A stretch of DNA of 64,000 bases from Papilionanthe hookeriana x Papilionanthe teres (lineage: Eukaryota > Streptophyta > Magnoliopsida > Asparagales > Orchidaceae): assembly GCA_022702705.1 (NCBI GenBank), contig CM040430.1, positions 76,821,239-76,885,238 on the forward strand, given 5' to 3'. The notes under the pieces were generated by a model that had not been told where the DNA came from, made no database searches, and saw only the letters and a list, made by a program, of their open reading frames with translations. Within the stretch, counting starts at the first letter, position 1. The number at the start of each line of letters is the position of its first letter. The translations under genes were made by a program, and so were the position numbers. Shown here in pieces: positions 34,753-47,169 of this stretch.

Positions 34753-37081
34753 TTTTCTCTTCTCTCTCCTTAGTACTTAGGATCTAGCCTTAGGCTTTCC
34801 CTTTGACTATCCTAGAGGATTAGAGATAGCACCCACCATTTAGAAATTTAAACACCTCTTAACTCCCTGAAAACCCCATAAGTTTGATTGTAAACCCCTA
34901 ATTCACTTAGAGGGTTAAGATCAAATGTGGAGGTTTAAAGGATGAGTTCCCTATAGGACTCTTTGGCCTTAGGACTACCCTGGGTGGCCTGGTCTGGTGA
35001 GGGTTGACCTGCACACATTAAACTTTCACACACATTCCAAATCCTAAAACCATTCATACCTAGCTTGACTTCCTGACTCATGTAGGTAATTCATATGGAT
35101 AGTCCCCAACCTCTCAGCCCTTGGCTAAGAGGGTTATGAACAACATAGTGAATACCTTAAATGAGTCCTCTCATGGCTCTTATGGGCTTGATATGGCTTC
35201 ATGGCTCAAACAAAGTGATTCCATTCTACTCAAATTAGATCAATCTTCATTTTTCCAAAATTTCAATTTTTGACCCCCGGGACCCAACACCCACTAAACC
35301 TACCAAATGTCCTTGACACTACCCAAAAATTACAAAATCACCTAAATTACCCAAAATTCCTCAAAGCCAATCCTAAACATTTCCCCCCACTCAAATTGAT
35401 CATCCAAAGCCAAATATACCAAAATTTCCAAAAAAATACCCCCCAATACCCTCCAAATACCCAAAATACCCTTCTTAACCAAAAATTCCATAAATTCCAA
35501 AAATTCCCATAAAATTCCAAAAAATCTAAAATATTCTCAATTTCATTTTGTTCAACTACACCATAGGACAATTTTGTCAATTTAACCCACTTTTACTAAA
35601 ACCCCAATTTGACCCATTCTTAACTCAAATGAACCCAATGTCAAACCAAATCAACCCAATTGACCTCAATTTTGGTCCAATTCAATTCTAAACTTCAATT
35701 CAATATCCCCAATGTCAATTTACACCAAATCCAAGCCAAATTTGATTGACATTTGAATCCAATTCCAATTTGAAGCCTAAAGCACAATTTTGGCCCATGA
35801 CCTAAACCTAGCCCAAACCAACCAAATTCAACTCCAATTAACCCCAAATCTTTTCTTAAACCTTTCTAATATCCCCACAAACAAAACACTAGCAAGATTT
35901 GCCCCAAATTTGAACCTAAACTCCACCCAAGCCCAACCCAAAATCAAAATCCCCATTTTTGGCCTAAACCCAAACCTAACCCAAATGGGCCCAAATCCCA
36001 AAATCAAAGCCCAACCAAAGTTGAAAACTCTTTGCAACACTCCCATAAACATTTCTTAACATTAATTTTACATAAAATCCAACCTTAGCCCAAATTAGCC
36101 CAATTTCACCCACTTTGGCCCCTTTACCAAAAAGCCCAAATTAAATCCAATTTCAATTTAAATGACACCAAACCTTTTCTAAAATGTTCATGACACATCC
36201 CTAAGCTAAACCCAACACTTGTTTGGCCCAATCCTTCATAAAATTTCCATCCACTAATTTTTTTTAAAACCTAAAAACCCTCTTCCCTTAAAGCACTTTT
36301 AAAACCTACCCAAAATGATTTCAAAAAGCCCAAAATCAATCCAAAGACCACATGACATTTCTTTATATCATCCCTTTAATCAAAATCACCCCTAAGTTTC
36401 AAAATCATCATTAAACCATTCCAAATCAATCTTCATGAATATTTTCCACCAAAATACCAAAATTCCTAAAATCTACTTCCATGAAATTGACCAAGCCTTG
36501 CCCTAAGCCACATGGAGCCATTGAGCCATGCATAAGCCATATGCAAGCCATGGGAGCCACTTTCCACCTCACCAAGCCATTAATGGCAAAAGGAGGAGAC
36601 TCTTTCTTAATCCTTCATTAATCTTTTTAACCCCATTTATGTTACACTCTAAACCAAGTTTAGCCACGTCACCATGGATGGAGACTTCACCACCCCTTCC
36701 TAGCTGATCCAAATGATTCCCTCAACCCAAAAACAAGCATGGGATGGTGCACCCAACCCTTTTACATGACTTGACCAAATTAGACCCAAAAGAGCCAATT
36801 CCCCCATGCCATTTAAATCCACTCCTTTACACATGTCAAACCCCAATTGAATTCACAAACCTCAAGCCCTGACCACACTGAGTCAGATGGTGACCTGACC
36901 CTGGCCGGACCACCACCCCAGTCGCCGGAAACCACCAGGCCGAGAGCCTTAATTTGATTTAAAAGTTCAAAATGAATTGGCTGAGTTGTCCCAACCCAAA
37001 TGGCCATTGTGGCTGTTCTTCTCTTCCCCTATGCAGCTGATCCCAAGCCTTAAACCCCCCTGGGAAGCTCTCCAGCCATGT

Positions 37082-37090
37082 CTATTTAAA
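37082..37090 (+). promoter_or_regulatory. TATA-like box of the Tat LTR (+)
   Basis: CTATTTAAA is preserved, with flanking CCA...CC sequence, in the inverted LTR at 47161-47169. The position is about 2.35 kb from the LTR start in both. Confidence 0.5.
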
Positions 37091-38479
37091 CCCACCACCC
37101 TCTCGGCCAAACAAGGTGATGAACCAGACCTAAACAAAACTCTGCCAAAATTGCTCCAGGACCTTCTCCTCACCTAGAGCACTTGATCCCCATTGGATTA
37201 TTGCCCCAATTTCCCCCAGCTGAGCTCAATTTCTGGGTTCAAATTCAAGCCCGAAACCAGGACAATTCCAAAACCTCCATCAAATCCAAATTAAACTCAC
37301 CCACACCTGCACAGGACCAAGAGAAGGAGTTCCCCATTGAAAGCCCCCTCTCTAGGCCACCCATTTGCTCCAGTCTCCAAGCTTTGAAATCGGCTGTGGA
37401 CACTTTCATACCTAGATGATTCCCCAGAGCCAGAGACTTCATCTGGAGCTTCCTTGGGTGCAATCGAAGGTGATACAAAACTCTGATTGAAGCTACACTT
37501 CTCAGAGCAAAGGTATGGATCATTCCTTCCTCCCGAGCTTCCAGTGATTCTTCATTTTGTTTTACTTAATTTCATAGTATGTAAACCGTATGGATGTGCT
37601 CGTTTCTTCAAGACGAATCCATAGAGCATAAGAACACGAAAATCTGTTGAGAAATAAGAGAGTTCTTAGGGTTTTAGTGTGGACGGTCACGGGTGCACAC
37701 CAGTCGTAGAAGATGACCAGGCGCCGTCCAATCGAGCGTGTATCGAGTGGACGGTCCGGACCAGAGAACGTTACATGAACCGCGGGCCCCTGGAGCGCTG
37801 AGTAATAAATAAAATATAATTCAAAAAATCACCAAAATTGGTCTGAGTGGTCCTCTGGTCATTAGGAACATCCCATAATTTTCTTAAGGACAGAAACTTT
37901 TCTTTGGTCATGTTGTTGAATTTTCCTTGAAATCCCTTATTTTTCACTAAAAATAATTATATAAATAAATTAAAATCAGAAAAATCACATTTTCTCCTCT
38001 AATGTCTTAATTGACATGTGAGTGAGGTGACATAAAAATTTCAAGCTCATTTGAACTCAATTTAGTGAGTTATAAAATAAATAAGCCTAAAAGGGCATAA
38101 AGGTAATTAAAGAATTTAAACCCCTTTATTAAAATTTTAGGTTTAATTAAAATGGAGGGTGAAATATTTGATTTTATATTTCTCGGATGATTGAAACTTT
38201 GAGAAATTTAAAAGGGTAGGAACCCATTAATCACTTTTAATAAACCAAAAAAATGAAACTTTAATTATTTAAACAATTTAAATTTTTGGAAGATTAATGA
38301 AAATTTGAATTATTAAAAATAAGGATATAATTTGAGAGGATATTAATCCTTTAATAAAAAATTCCCTAAGTAAATCACTCCAATAATATTTAACTCTTAG
38401 TTAAGATTAAAATGATAATCCAAACTAAGTAAATTAAAAATTAAAAATAAATAATCATTAAATTAAAGAAAAGTTCAAA

Positions 38480-38660
38480 ATATTAAATAATTTAATAATT
38501 AAATTAAATTAAATTAAATTCAATTCAATTAAGTAAAAATTAAATTAAAATTAAAATTAAATTAAATTAACATTTTAACAATTAAGTTAAGCTAAATTAA
38601 AAATATTTAAATTAAATTAAATTAAATTAAATTAAATCAAATTTAAATTAAATTAAGTTA
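38480..38660. repeat. AAATT-type pentanucleotide repeats in Tat LTR
   Basis: Imperfect AAATT runs (for example 38600-38635) correspond to the longer inverted run at 44240-44470 in the other Tat LTR. Confidence 0.8.
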
Positions 38661-40755
38661 ACATCATTCAATAATAAAAGTAAAACAAATTTGAGATATT
38701 AAGATCACTTAAAGTATAAAGATTTAAATCAAAATATAATTTGAACACTATTCCAAACTTAAAATTATTAATTAAAACCTCATAATTAAATTAAATCACT
38801 TTAAACCATTAACTCAAACTTCAAATGAAGGATGATTAAAATTCTCAACAAACCAACTTGCCCCCAAAGGCTTTAATTATTATAACTCTTAAATAGAGTA
38901 TTAAGTGAGATGTCACTTCATTCATCAGGTAATCAAATGCCCAAGTTCACGAAAGCAAGAGACAAAGTTTAACTAAACTCTTGGATGATTAATTCACACG
39001 TGCAACTAAATTTACTTGGACTCAAAATGATCTCGGAAATATTGAAAAGATGTTTAGGACTCGTCCTAAGCACTTTCTCAATATGATGAGATGTTTTAGA
39101 AGAACAATTGAATTTAATTGTTCTTTGATGAAGAAAATCATCATTAAACAAAACACAAGAACCTAGACGTCATAGGAGATGACTAGTTATAGGATTAGGA
39201 TTTTGGTAGACAACCAAAACCTGACCCTCGGCTTTACCTAGGTATTTGTTGAAATATTTAAATGCCTTAACATGTGTTTTAAGTGCAACTTGGGATGACG
39301 AGAAGACCCTCTAAGTACGCTTTTATTTTATTGCAATTTACTTTATTGCAATTTACTTACATGCACTGTACTTTACTTTTTCTTGCATGTTAAACAAGAC
39401 TGTTGCATGAAAACTAAAACCTTTAGGATAGTCCCTGAACCGAAACCAAAACTAAATTAAAAGTCACCACAAGATAAAATTCACCGCCACAACATTCCAA
39501 AATATAAAACAACTCAAAATTTAATCACAAACAGAACAACAAAACTTCAATTGTAATTAAGTTAAAACGTCTCGTTGAATGATCGGGAATACCTCGGATG
39601 ATGTAACCCACGTGTTGCTAACAAGATTTCCCACGGTCTAAATGAAAGTGTGGAACTCATTCAGTTGAGTTTAGCAAATTCATCTGGACTAAGTGAATTC
39701 GATGAAAATAACGGTGCCGGGATGACGGAACCGTGAATCATAATCGGTTCTGTTTAAACAACTTTAAGATTTGTTTTAATTAAAATATTAAAAATATTTG
39801 GACTTTAAGATTTCTAAACCAAAACACTTCTCTCATCTCCTGATTTTCACCTTCTACAATTAAACCTCTGCAACAACAAGGAGCTCGGAGCATGGTGGGC
39901 AGCACGGCCATCGTCATCAGCAAAACTCGGATCTACACCAGCTAAACCTTTCTTAGAATTAAATAACCAAACCATAAGACTTCGAGGTAGTTTGCCTAGT
40001 GCAACATAAATCCTCAACTCTGTGTTAGGCATTTGCATGATCATGTCATGTAAATTAAGCCCTAACCGGTCTTAGGACTCCGAGGTAGTCGTTCGGTACG
40101 ACATAAACCCTCATATCTTCCAGGCTATTTGTATGATCATGTCATACAAATATAAGTCCTAATTAATTAAAATTGGTAGGATTGCAACATTAAATAAACT
40201 CCAAAATTGAAGCCAAAAAATAGGATAGTTTGGGAAGTTGCCAAGATTCTTCTTGGGTCCTCAGCTTCTCCTACTTCTCTTCTATTGGACTCTTAAAATA
40301 AATTGTTCCAAATTCGAGCTAATCCCTTTTGAAATTTCCAAAACTCAATCCTTTGAAACCTTAAACTTTGAAATTCTTGATAGCAAAACCACTAATCATT
40401 ATCGAGAGTTTTCTTAGATGATTCCCGTCATTTAAGATGTAATTAACTATAGGGGCTTACCCTCATAGGGAACTTTAAGAACCCAAGTAATATAAACCCT
40501 GCTTAATTTCTTTATATTAAGCAGGGGAACTTGTCGGCTTATAAAATTGGTTCGCAGACCAAAAGGATGTCACAAATCTTCTAGTTTATTTAACCGAGCC
40601 TCATCATCAAGCAGTGTGTCTATTCTTCGGGATAGATATACAGTTTGTGGTGCAGTGCTCGTTTATATAAACTATTTGGGATGTGAGATCGGTTCGATTT
40701 CATATCTTAAAATTTTCAAACTTAAAATTATTTTCAAAATCAAATACTACTTTCT

Positions 40756-40760
<5 letters not shown>

Positions 40761-40838
<78 letters not shown>
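40761..40838. repeat. (AT)n microsatellite in Tat LTR
   Basis: About 39 AT units are inserted where the other LTR copies (1-333, 42131 and 62562 on) have only a short ATATATAT or none. Confidence 0.95.
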
Positions 40839-40841
<3 letters not shown>

Positions 40842-40931
40842 AATTAAATTTAAAATCTAAAAAATTCGCCGACAACTTATGTAGGCGACCCTTTTTCAAA
40901 ACACATAACCTAAAAATATGCCGACAGCTTC

Positions 40932-40949
40932 TGGTGACTCCTCTGGGGA
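40932..40949 (+). promoter_or_regulatory. Primer-binding site, Tat element (+)
   Basis: TGGTGACTCCTCTGGGGA starts five bases after the LTR end. The minus-strand relative has TGGCGACTCCGCTGGGGA (62556-62539). By analogy with Ogre elements this pairs with a tRNA-Arg 3' end; both substitutions are C-to-T or G-to-T type decay. Confidence 0.8.
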
Positions 40950-41464
40950 CTAGTTCCTCTCTCCATTTTGATTATATGGTTTTGCTTTCATAAATCGATA
41001 GTGAGTCCATATCTCTAGTGAACCAAAACTATCATTCTTCCGTTGGCATACTACGTTCATTTCTATCTTGAACGGGTATAGTCAACTTCTCTCGGATTTA
41101 GGAGCCACTGTTCAGACACCCCTAAACAGAGAGGTTCCGAAATCATTTTACCTCTTTTCTGAGGTGGGGTGGACCCCCAATAGGTGTTAGCTTAGGAGCG
41201 GTCCTTCGGATTGAGAAGTCTTACGAGAATTTCTCTTCCTTTCCAATTCTGAATCGGATCCTTTACCTTTTTTATACCTTTAAGCATTTCGTTCCTAATA
41301 AACAAATCCTCTAATAAACAACTCTTTTAATAAACAAATTCTTTTAAATCATAAATACATTAAGATAAATGAAAATGTGTTCGGACTCTTTCTTTTTCGT
41401 CCTAAGTTTTGCGACAAAAGGAAGCATAATTCGGGACTAATACTCAGAATCTACCCTACAGAAA
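40950..41464 (+). other. 5' leader of the Tat element (+)
   Basis: This is non-coding sequence between primer site and gag. It contains TGGACCCCCAATAGGTG (41170-41186), which recurs inverted next to the 3' LTR of the minus Tat element (49544-49560). Confidence 0.6.
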
Positions 41465-42130
41465 ATGACTACGCCAAAGTTAATTTTCTCCTTCACCAAT
41501 GGAATGGACTTCGCCGTCTATAAGGATGAGCTGCCTGATAATGGGATCATCCGTTTTGGATAAGGATTCGACAATACAGATATCAAGTTCGCTGACGACA
41601 CTCTCTTCGCACTAATGGACAAAGTGCCAGAAACTGAAGAGCCCATAATTGAGTTCAACTTGAAGTCGGCTCAAGAATTCCCTCCCCTACAAAGGGTTCC
41701 TGCTAAAAGAAGTACTGCTGTTCATAGGAGGACTGTTGTCTCTACCCCCATCGGTCTAGTCATCTCTACACCTACCCCGACTTCTGCCAAACTAAAGGGG
41801 AAGGAAATCCAAGTCCGTGATGAGCATGTCACCGTGGAGGGTACAGGTTTTGCTACAATACCATCTGTTTTTGAGATTGGGTCCAGTTCAAGAGTTGCAC
41901 CCCTAACTCGGACTCAAAGGAGAAATAGAAGCGGAAAGATCGCCAAGATCGAGAAAGCCAAAGCTGCTGAAGTTGCTTTTCTAGAGGAAATTCATGAGGA
42001 AAGAGAAGAACTGCCTGAGTATATACCTCTGTTGGAAGGGAGTAGGTTTCACCCCCTCTCTACTGCATCGGATGAAGAAGATGTCCAAAGGATTGTCGCT
42101 ACACTACCCCGACCTGCATACTATAGTAAC
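41465..42130 (+). pseudogene. Gag, N-terminal part (Tat/Ogre-like, plus element)
   Basis: The start ATG at 41465 (MTTPKLIFSF) is matched by METPKLIFSF at 62012 in the minus element, and no earlier in-frame ATG is conserved. The frame has one TAA at 41561-41563, where the relative has CAA (RQGF), a C-to-T change. It is otherwise open for 222 codons, through EPIIEFNLKSAQEFPPLQRV, a basic stretch (RTQRRNRSGKIAKIEKAKA) and LPRPAYYSN. There the minus element was inserted and the protein reading ends in LTR sequence. The capsid core and zinc knuckle are not included. It would form the particle shell of the element. Confidence 0.85.
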
Positions 42131-44219
42131 TGGTCGGCTATTTTTAGGTTATGTGTTTTGAAAAGGGGGTCGCCTACAGAAATTGTCGGCGAATTTTAAA
42201 TTTAATTTACATATATATATAATTTGGAAAGTAGTGTTTTGATTTTGAAAATAATTTTAAAAATTTTAAGATATGAAATCAAACTAATCTCACATCTCAA
42301 ATAGTTTATATAAACGAGCACCACACCACAAACCGCGTGTCTATTCCGAAGAATAGGCACACTGTTTGATGGTGGAGCTCGATTAAATAAACTAGAAGGT
42401 TTGTGACATCCGTTTGGTCTGCGAAACCATTTTATTTGCCGACAAGTTCCCTGCTTAATATGAAAGCATTAAACGGGGTTTATATTACTCGGGTTCTTAA
42501 AATTCCCTATAAGGGCAAGCCCCTATAGTTAATTACATCTTAAGTGACGGGAATCACCTAAGAAAACTCTCGATAATAATCGGTAGTTTTGCTCTCGAGA
42601 ATTTCAAAGTTTAAGTTTTCAAGGGATTGAATTTTGGAATTTCAATAGGGAATGGATCAAATTTGGAACATTTTATTTTGGGAATTCAAAGGAAGAAAGG
42701 TAGGAGAAATCACAGATTCGAAGCGAACTTTGGTAATTTCCCGACTATCCTATTGTTTGGCTTGAATTTAGGAAGGCCCTAATTTTTATTTAATGTTTTG
42801 ATCTTGCCAAATTTAAATTAATTAGGACTTATATTCATATGATGTGATCACACAAATAGCCTCGAAGATGTGAGGGTTTATGTCGTATCGGATGACTTCC
42901 TCGGAATCCTAAGACCGGTTAGGGCTTAATTTGCAATGCAAATGCCTAACAAAAGGTTGAGGATTTATGTTGCACTAGGAAAACTACCTCGAAGTTCTAT
43001 GGCTTGGTTATTTAATTCTAAGAATGGTTTTGCTAATGTAGATTTCAGTTTTGCTGACGACGATGGCCGTGCAGCCCACCATGCTTCGAGCTCCTTGTTG
43101 TTGCAGGGGTTTAATTTTAGAAATTATAAATCAAGAGATGAGAGAAGTGTTCTGGTTTAGAGAAGGTCTTAATTTCCAAGTATTTTTTATGTTTTAATTA
43201 AAACAAATCTTAAAGTTGGTTAAACAGAACCGATTAAGATCCCACGGTTCCGTCATCCCGGCACCATTATTTTTATCGGATTCACTTAGTCCAGATGAAT
43301 TTGCTAAACTCAACTAAATGAGTTCCACACTTTTATTTAGACTGTGGGAAATCCCATTAGCAACACGTAGGTTACATCATCCGAGGTATTCCCGATCATC
43401 CAACAAGACGTTTTAATTTAGTTGTAGTTGTAGTTTTGTTGTTACTGTTTGTGATTAAATTTTGAGTTGTTTTATATTTTGAAATGTTGTGGCGGTGAAT
43501 TTTATCTTGTAATGACTTTTAACTTAGTTTTGGTTTCAGTTTTAGGGACTATCCTAAAGGTGTGGGTTTTCATGTAACGAGTTGTTTATCATGCAAGAAA
43601 AGTAAGTGCGATGCGATTAAGTAAATTGCAATAAAGTAAATTGCGATAAAATAAAAGCATACCCGGAGGGTCTTCTCGTCATCCCGAGCTGCACTTAAAA
43701 CACAATTTAGAATATTTAAGCATTTAAAGCAAGTTCCTAGGTAAAGCTAGGTAAAGCTAAGGGAAGGGTTATGGTTTTCTACCAAGTTCCTAATCCTATA
43801 GCTAGTCACCTCCTATGACGTCTAGGTTCTTGTGTTTTGGTTTAAGGACGATTTTCTTCATCAAAGAACAATTAAGTTCAATTGTTCTTATAAATATCCT
43901 ATCATATTGAGGAAGTGCTTAAGACGAGTCTTAAACATCTTTTCAATACCTCTAGGATTGTTTTAAGTCCAAGAGAATTTAATTATACAAGTGAATTAAT
44001 CATCCGGGAGTTTAAGTTTCGTTATCTTGCTCGGTGAATTAGGACATTTGAATATCCTATAAGTGAAGTAACACTTCACTTAATACTCCGTTTAGGAGTT
44101 ATGACAACAAGAGCTTTTGAGGGCAAATTGATGTTTAAGTGATTTGTGATTTAATTTAATTTTAATTAATGGGTTTAAGTTTGGAATAGTGTTCAAGTTG
44201 TTTTAGATTTATTTTGAAT

Positions 44220-44530
44220 TCTTTATGTCTTAGGTGATGTTATATTTAATTTTAATTTAATTTAATTTAATTTTAATTTAATTTAATTTGGTTTAGTTTT
44301 AATTTTAATTTAATTTTATTTTTTTATTTAATTTTAATTTTATTTTAACTTGATTTTATTTTTTATTTAATTTAATTTAATTTAATATGTTTTAATTTAA
44401 TTTAATTTAATTTAATTTAATTTAATTTAATATGATTTAATTTAATTTAATTTTTAATTTAACTTTATTTTAATTTTAATTTAATAATTTATTTTTTATG
44501 TTTTAAAGATGATTTAATTTAATTGATAAA
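44220..44530. repeat. TTTAA/AATTT simple repeats in Tat LTR
   Basis: A long imperfect pentanucleotide run (AATTTAATTTAATTT) is clearest at 44365-44435. It is the expanded counterpart of 38480-38660. Confidence 0.85.
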
Positions 44531-47160
44531 GTATTAATTTAATTGAAATTTTGGAAGGATTTAATTTAAATGTTTTAACTTTAATTTAATTTAATGATTA
44601 AGTCTTTTAGCGTTTTAAATCTTGAGTTTGGATTATCATTTTAATTAGGAATTAAATATTATTGAGGTGATTAATTTAGGGATTCTTAAATTAAAGAACA
44701 AATCTCTTCCTAATAATATCCCTATTTTAATAATTCCAATTTTTCATTATTCTTCCAAATTTAATTAATTATTTAATTAAGGTTTATTTTAATTATTTTC
44801 AAATTATTTGGTAGGTTTACACCCTTTAATTACCTAAGTTTCAAACATCCAAAATCAACTTAGTATCAAATATTTTACCCACCCTTTTAATTAAACCTAA
44901 AATTTTTAATTATATGTTAAAATTTTAATTACCATTTTGCCCTTTAAACTTACTAATTCCATAACTCACTAAATTGTGCTCAAAAGAATTTGAAATTTTT
45001 ATGTGACTTCACTCACATATCAATCAAGACATTAGAGGAGAAAATGTGATTTTTCTATATTTAATTTATTTATGTAATTATTTTTGGTGGAAAATAGGGA
45101 TTTTCAAGGAAAATTCAATAACATGACCAAGGGAAAGTTTCTATCTTTAAGAAAATTATGGGACATTCCTAATGACCAGAGGACCACTTGGACCAATTTT
45201 GGTGATTTCTTGAATTATATTTTATTTATTATAATTATTTTGAATTTTGGAGTATTAATTAATTTAAAAATAAAATAAAGGTTTAAAAATGAATTTTATA
45301 TTTTTCAAAAATCTCTCTGATATCAAGGAAACTAGAGAACCAATTTTTATAATTTTCTAATTTTTCTTTGATTTATTAGAATTATTTTAGTGGAAATGCT
45401 AGAAAATACATTTTTTTAATTTTAAAATTACCTTAGGGCTTTAAAATTTAATATCTCATCATAGAGACTTAAGAAAAATATGGGGTTTGTTCCTAAGTGA
45501 TTAAAATTCAAAATGTGACATTTTGGTGAATTTTATTATTTTTGTGATTTTTATTATTTTTTATTATTAAAAATATTAAAATAATGCAAAAAAATCAACT
45601 TTTTTAGAAAATTGCAATTTTAATTTTCTTAAATTCCTCTGATATCGGAGAGGCTCCAAAACCAATTTGGTGAATTTTTGAAAAGTATTTTGAAAGTTAT
45701 GAATTTTTAAAGTTTAAGTTTGGCTAAATGGCTTAATCAACCCATTTGATAGGGCTAACCAAGTCCAATTGACTACAAACTTTTATGGTGGGTTCCTCTG
45801 ATCCTAAAGGTCAGTGAAAATTTGATTTCAAGTCAATTTGATGTATGATTAGCTCTAATTAATTAAAGCTCCATTTTGGGTGTTTAAGCTAATTAGGGTT
45901 ATTCCAAGTGAGTTAACCCAAAACCTATTTTCCATAGGGTCCTCTGGTCATAAGAAACATCACCAAATTTTCCTAGAATTTATTTCACAACATGCTAATT
46001 ATTGGAATTAAAATACTCAGAATAGTGACCTAGAATTGAAAAATCAATAACTCTTCATAGGGATGGCCTCTGACTTTGGAAAATTCAGGGAATGTCCCCA
46101 AATTCAGAGGCTTCAAAAGCTCTATGGTCTCATGCCATGGTGAATTGTCTACATGCATGGAGAATTGAAAATGTGCGGAGAGTAAATAAATCATTAAAAA
46201 TCAAATATTCAATGAAATTAAATGATTACTTTTCCACATTATTCTCCTCTGTTCACTGAGCAAGAGGGTATTTTTATTTTATTTTTATGATTTTTCTATT
46301 CAAAGATATGAATTTTTGAAATTTAGGGAATTAAATAAATCAAAAAATACCCTAATTTTCTATTTAAAACGGCGGCGCTGACTCATCCTAGGCATCTCCG
46401 AAACGCCGCGTGTCGCGCTGCCATTCGACGCCGCCACTTGAGTCAGCAGCCCGGGTCCCGCCTTCCGCGTATCATCCGCTGATCCGACCCGATCTGAGCC
46501 GTCCGTCCGCGCGTGTATTGAATGGACGGCATCCGCTCATCATCCCCAGCCGTTCTCACCCGAAGCCGTCCACACTAAAACCCTAAGAACTCACTCATTT
46601 CTCAATGGATTTTCGTGTTCTTGTGCTCTATGGATTCGTCTTGAAGAGACGAACACATCTATACGGTGATCATGCATTGAAATTAAAGCATTTGAAATAG
46701 ACAATCTCCAGAGGCTCGGGATAAAGAGTTAGCTCATACCTTAGCTCAGAGAAGTGTGGCTTCGATGCGAGGATTGTGTCACCTTCGATTGGGTCCAAGC
46801 AAGCCCAGGATGAAGTCCCTTGGCACGGCGAATTGTCCGGGTATGATTTTGACCAAGCCCGATTTCAACCTTTGGAGTCACGGAACGGATGGGTGGCACG
46901 GAGAGGGGGCTTTCATCTGGGGAACTCCATCTCTTGGTCTTGTGCGAGTGTGGATGAGTTTAATTTGACTTTGGTGGAGGATTTGGGAGTGTCCTGTTCG
47001 GCTCGAGAATTGAGCTCCAAAATTGAGCTCAATTAGTGGGGATTAGGGCAAGAGAACAGTGGGGATCAAATGCTCTAGGTGTGGGGGAGAGTCTGAAGTG
47101 ATTTTGACAGAGTTTCCTTAAGGTTGGTTCGGCACTTCTTCATGGCCGAGAGGGGTGAGG

Positions 47161-47169
47161 TTTAAATAG
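47161..47169 (-). promoter_or_regulatory. TATA-like box of the Tat LTR (-)
   Basis: The minus strand reads CTATTTAAA, about 2.37 kb from the LTR start. It is the counterpart of 37082-37090. Confidence 0.5.

Larger units (their letters stand above)
34728..40926 (+). repeat. 5' LTR of the plus-strand Tat element
   Basis: It is 6.2 kb, TGTTGACC...GCCGACA. It is the inverted homologue of the 7.4-kb LTR at 42131-49541, which has about 1.2 kb more sequence around 45250-46370. U3 (34728-37080) is C/A-rich on this strand, with AAACCCAAA-type words and no stable frame. The CpG-rich part near 37680-37800 follows the transcription start. Then come AT-rich simple repeats (38400-38700) and a long U5 to 40926. 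Open frames within it on either strand are not supported as genes. Confidence 0.88.
34728..42130 (+). mobile_element. Tat/Ogre-like Ty3/gypsy retrotransposon, plus strand, left part
   Basis: It consists of a 5' LTR (34728-40926), primer site (40932-40949), 5' leader and the start of gag up to codon 222. There it is interrupted at 42131 by a minus-strand element of the same family. The remaining gag-pol and 3' LTR must lie beyond the window. It inserted in the RTE element at 34727; CCCCC (34723-34727) would be the left target duplication. LTRs over 6 kb and a tRNA-Arg-type primer site fit the Tat/Ogre branch. Confidence 0.85.
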
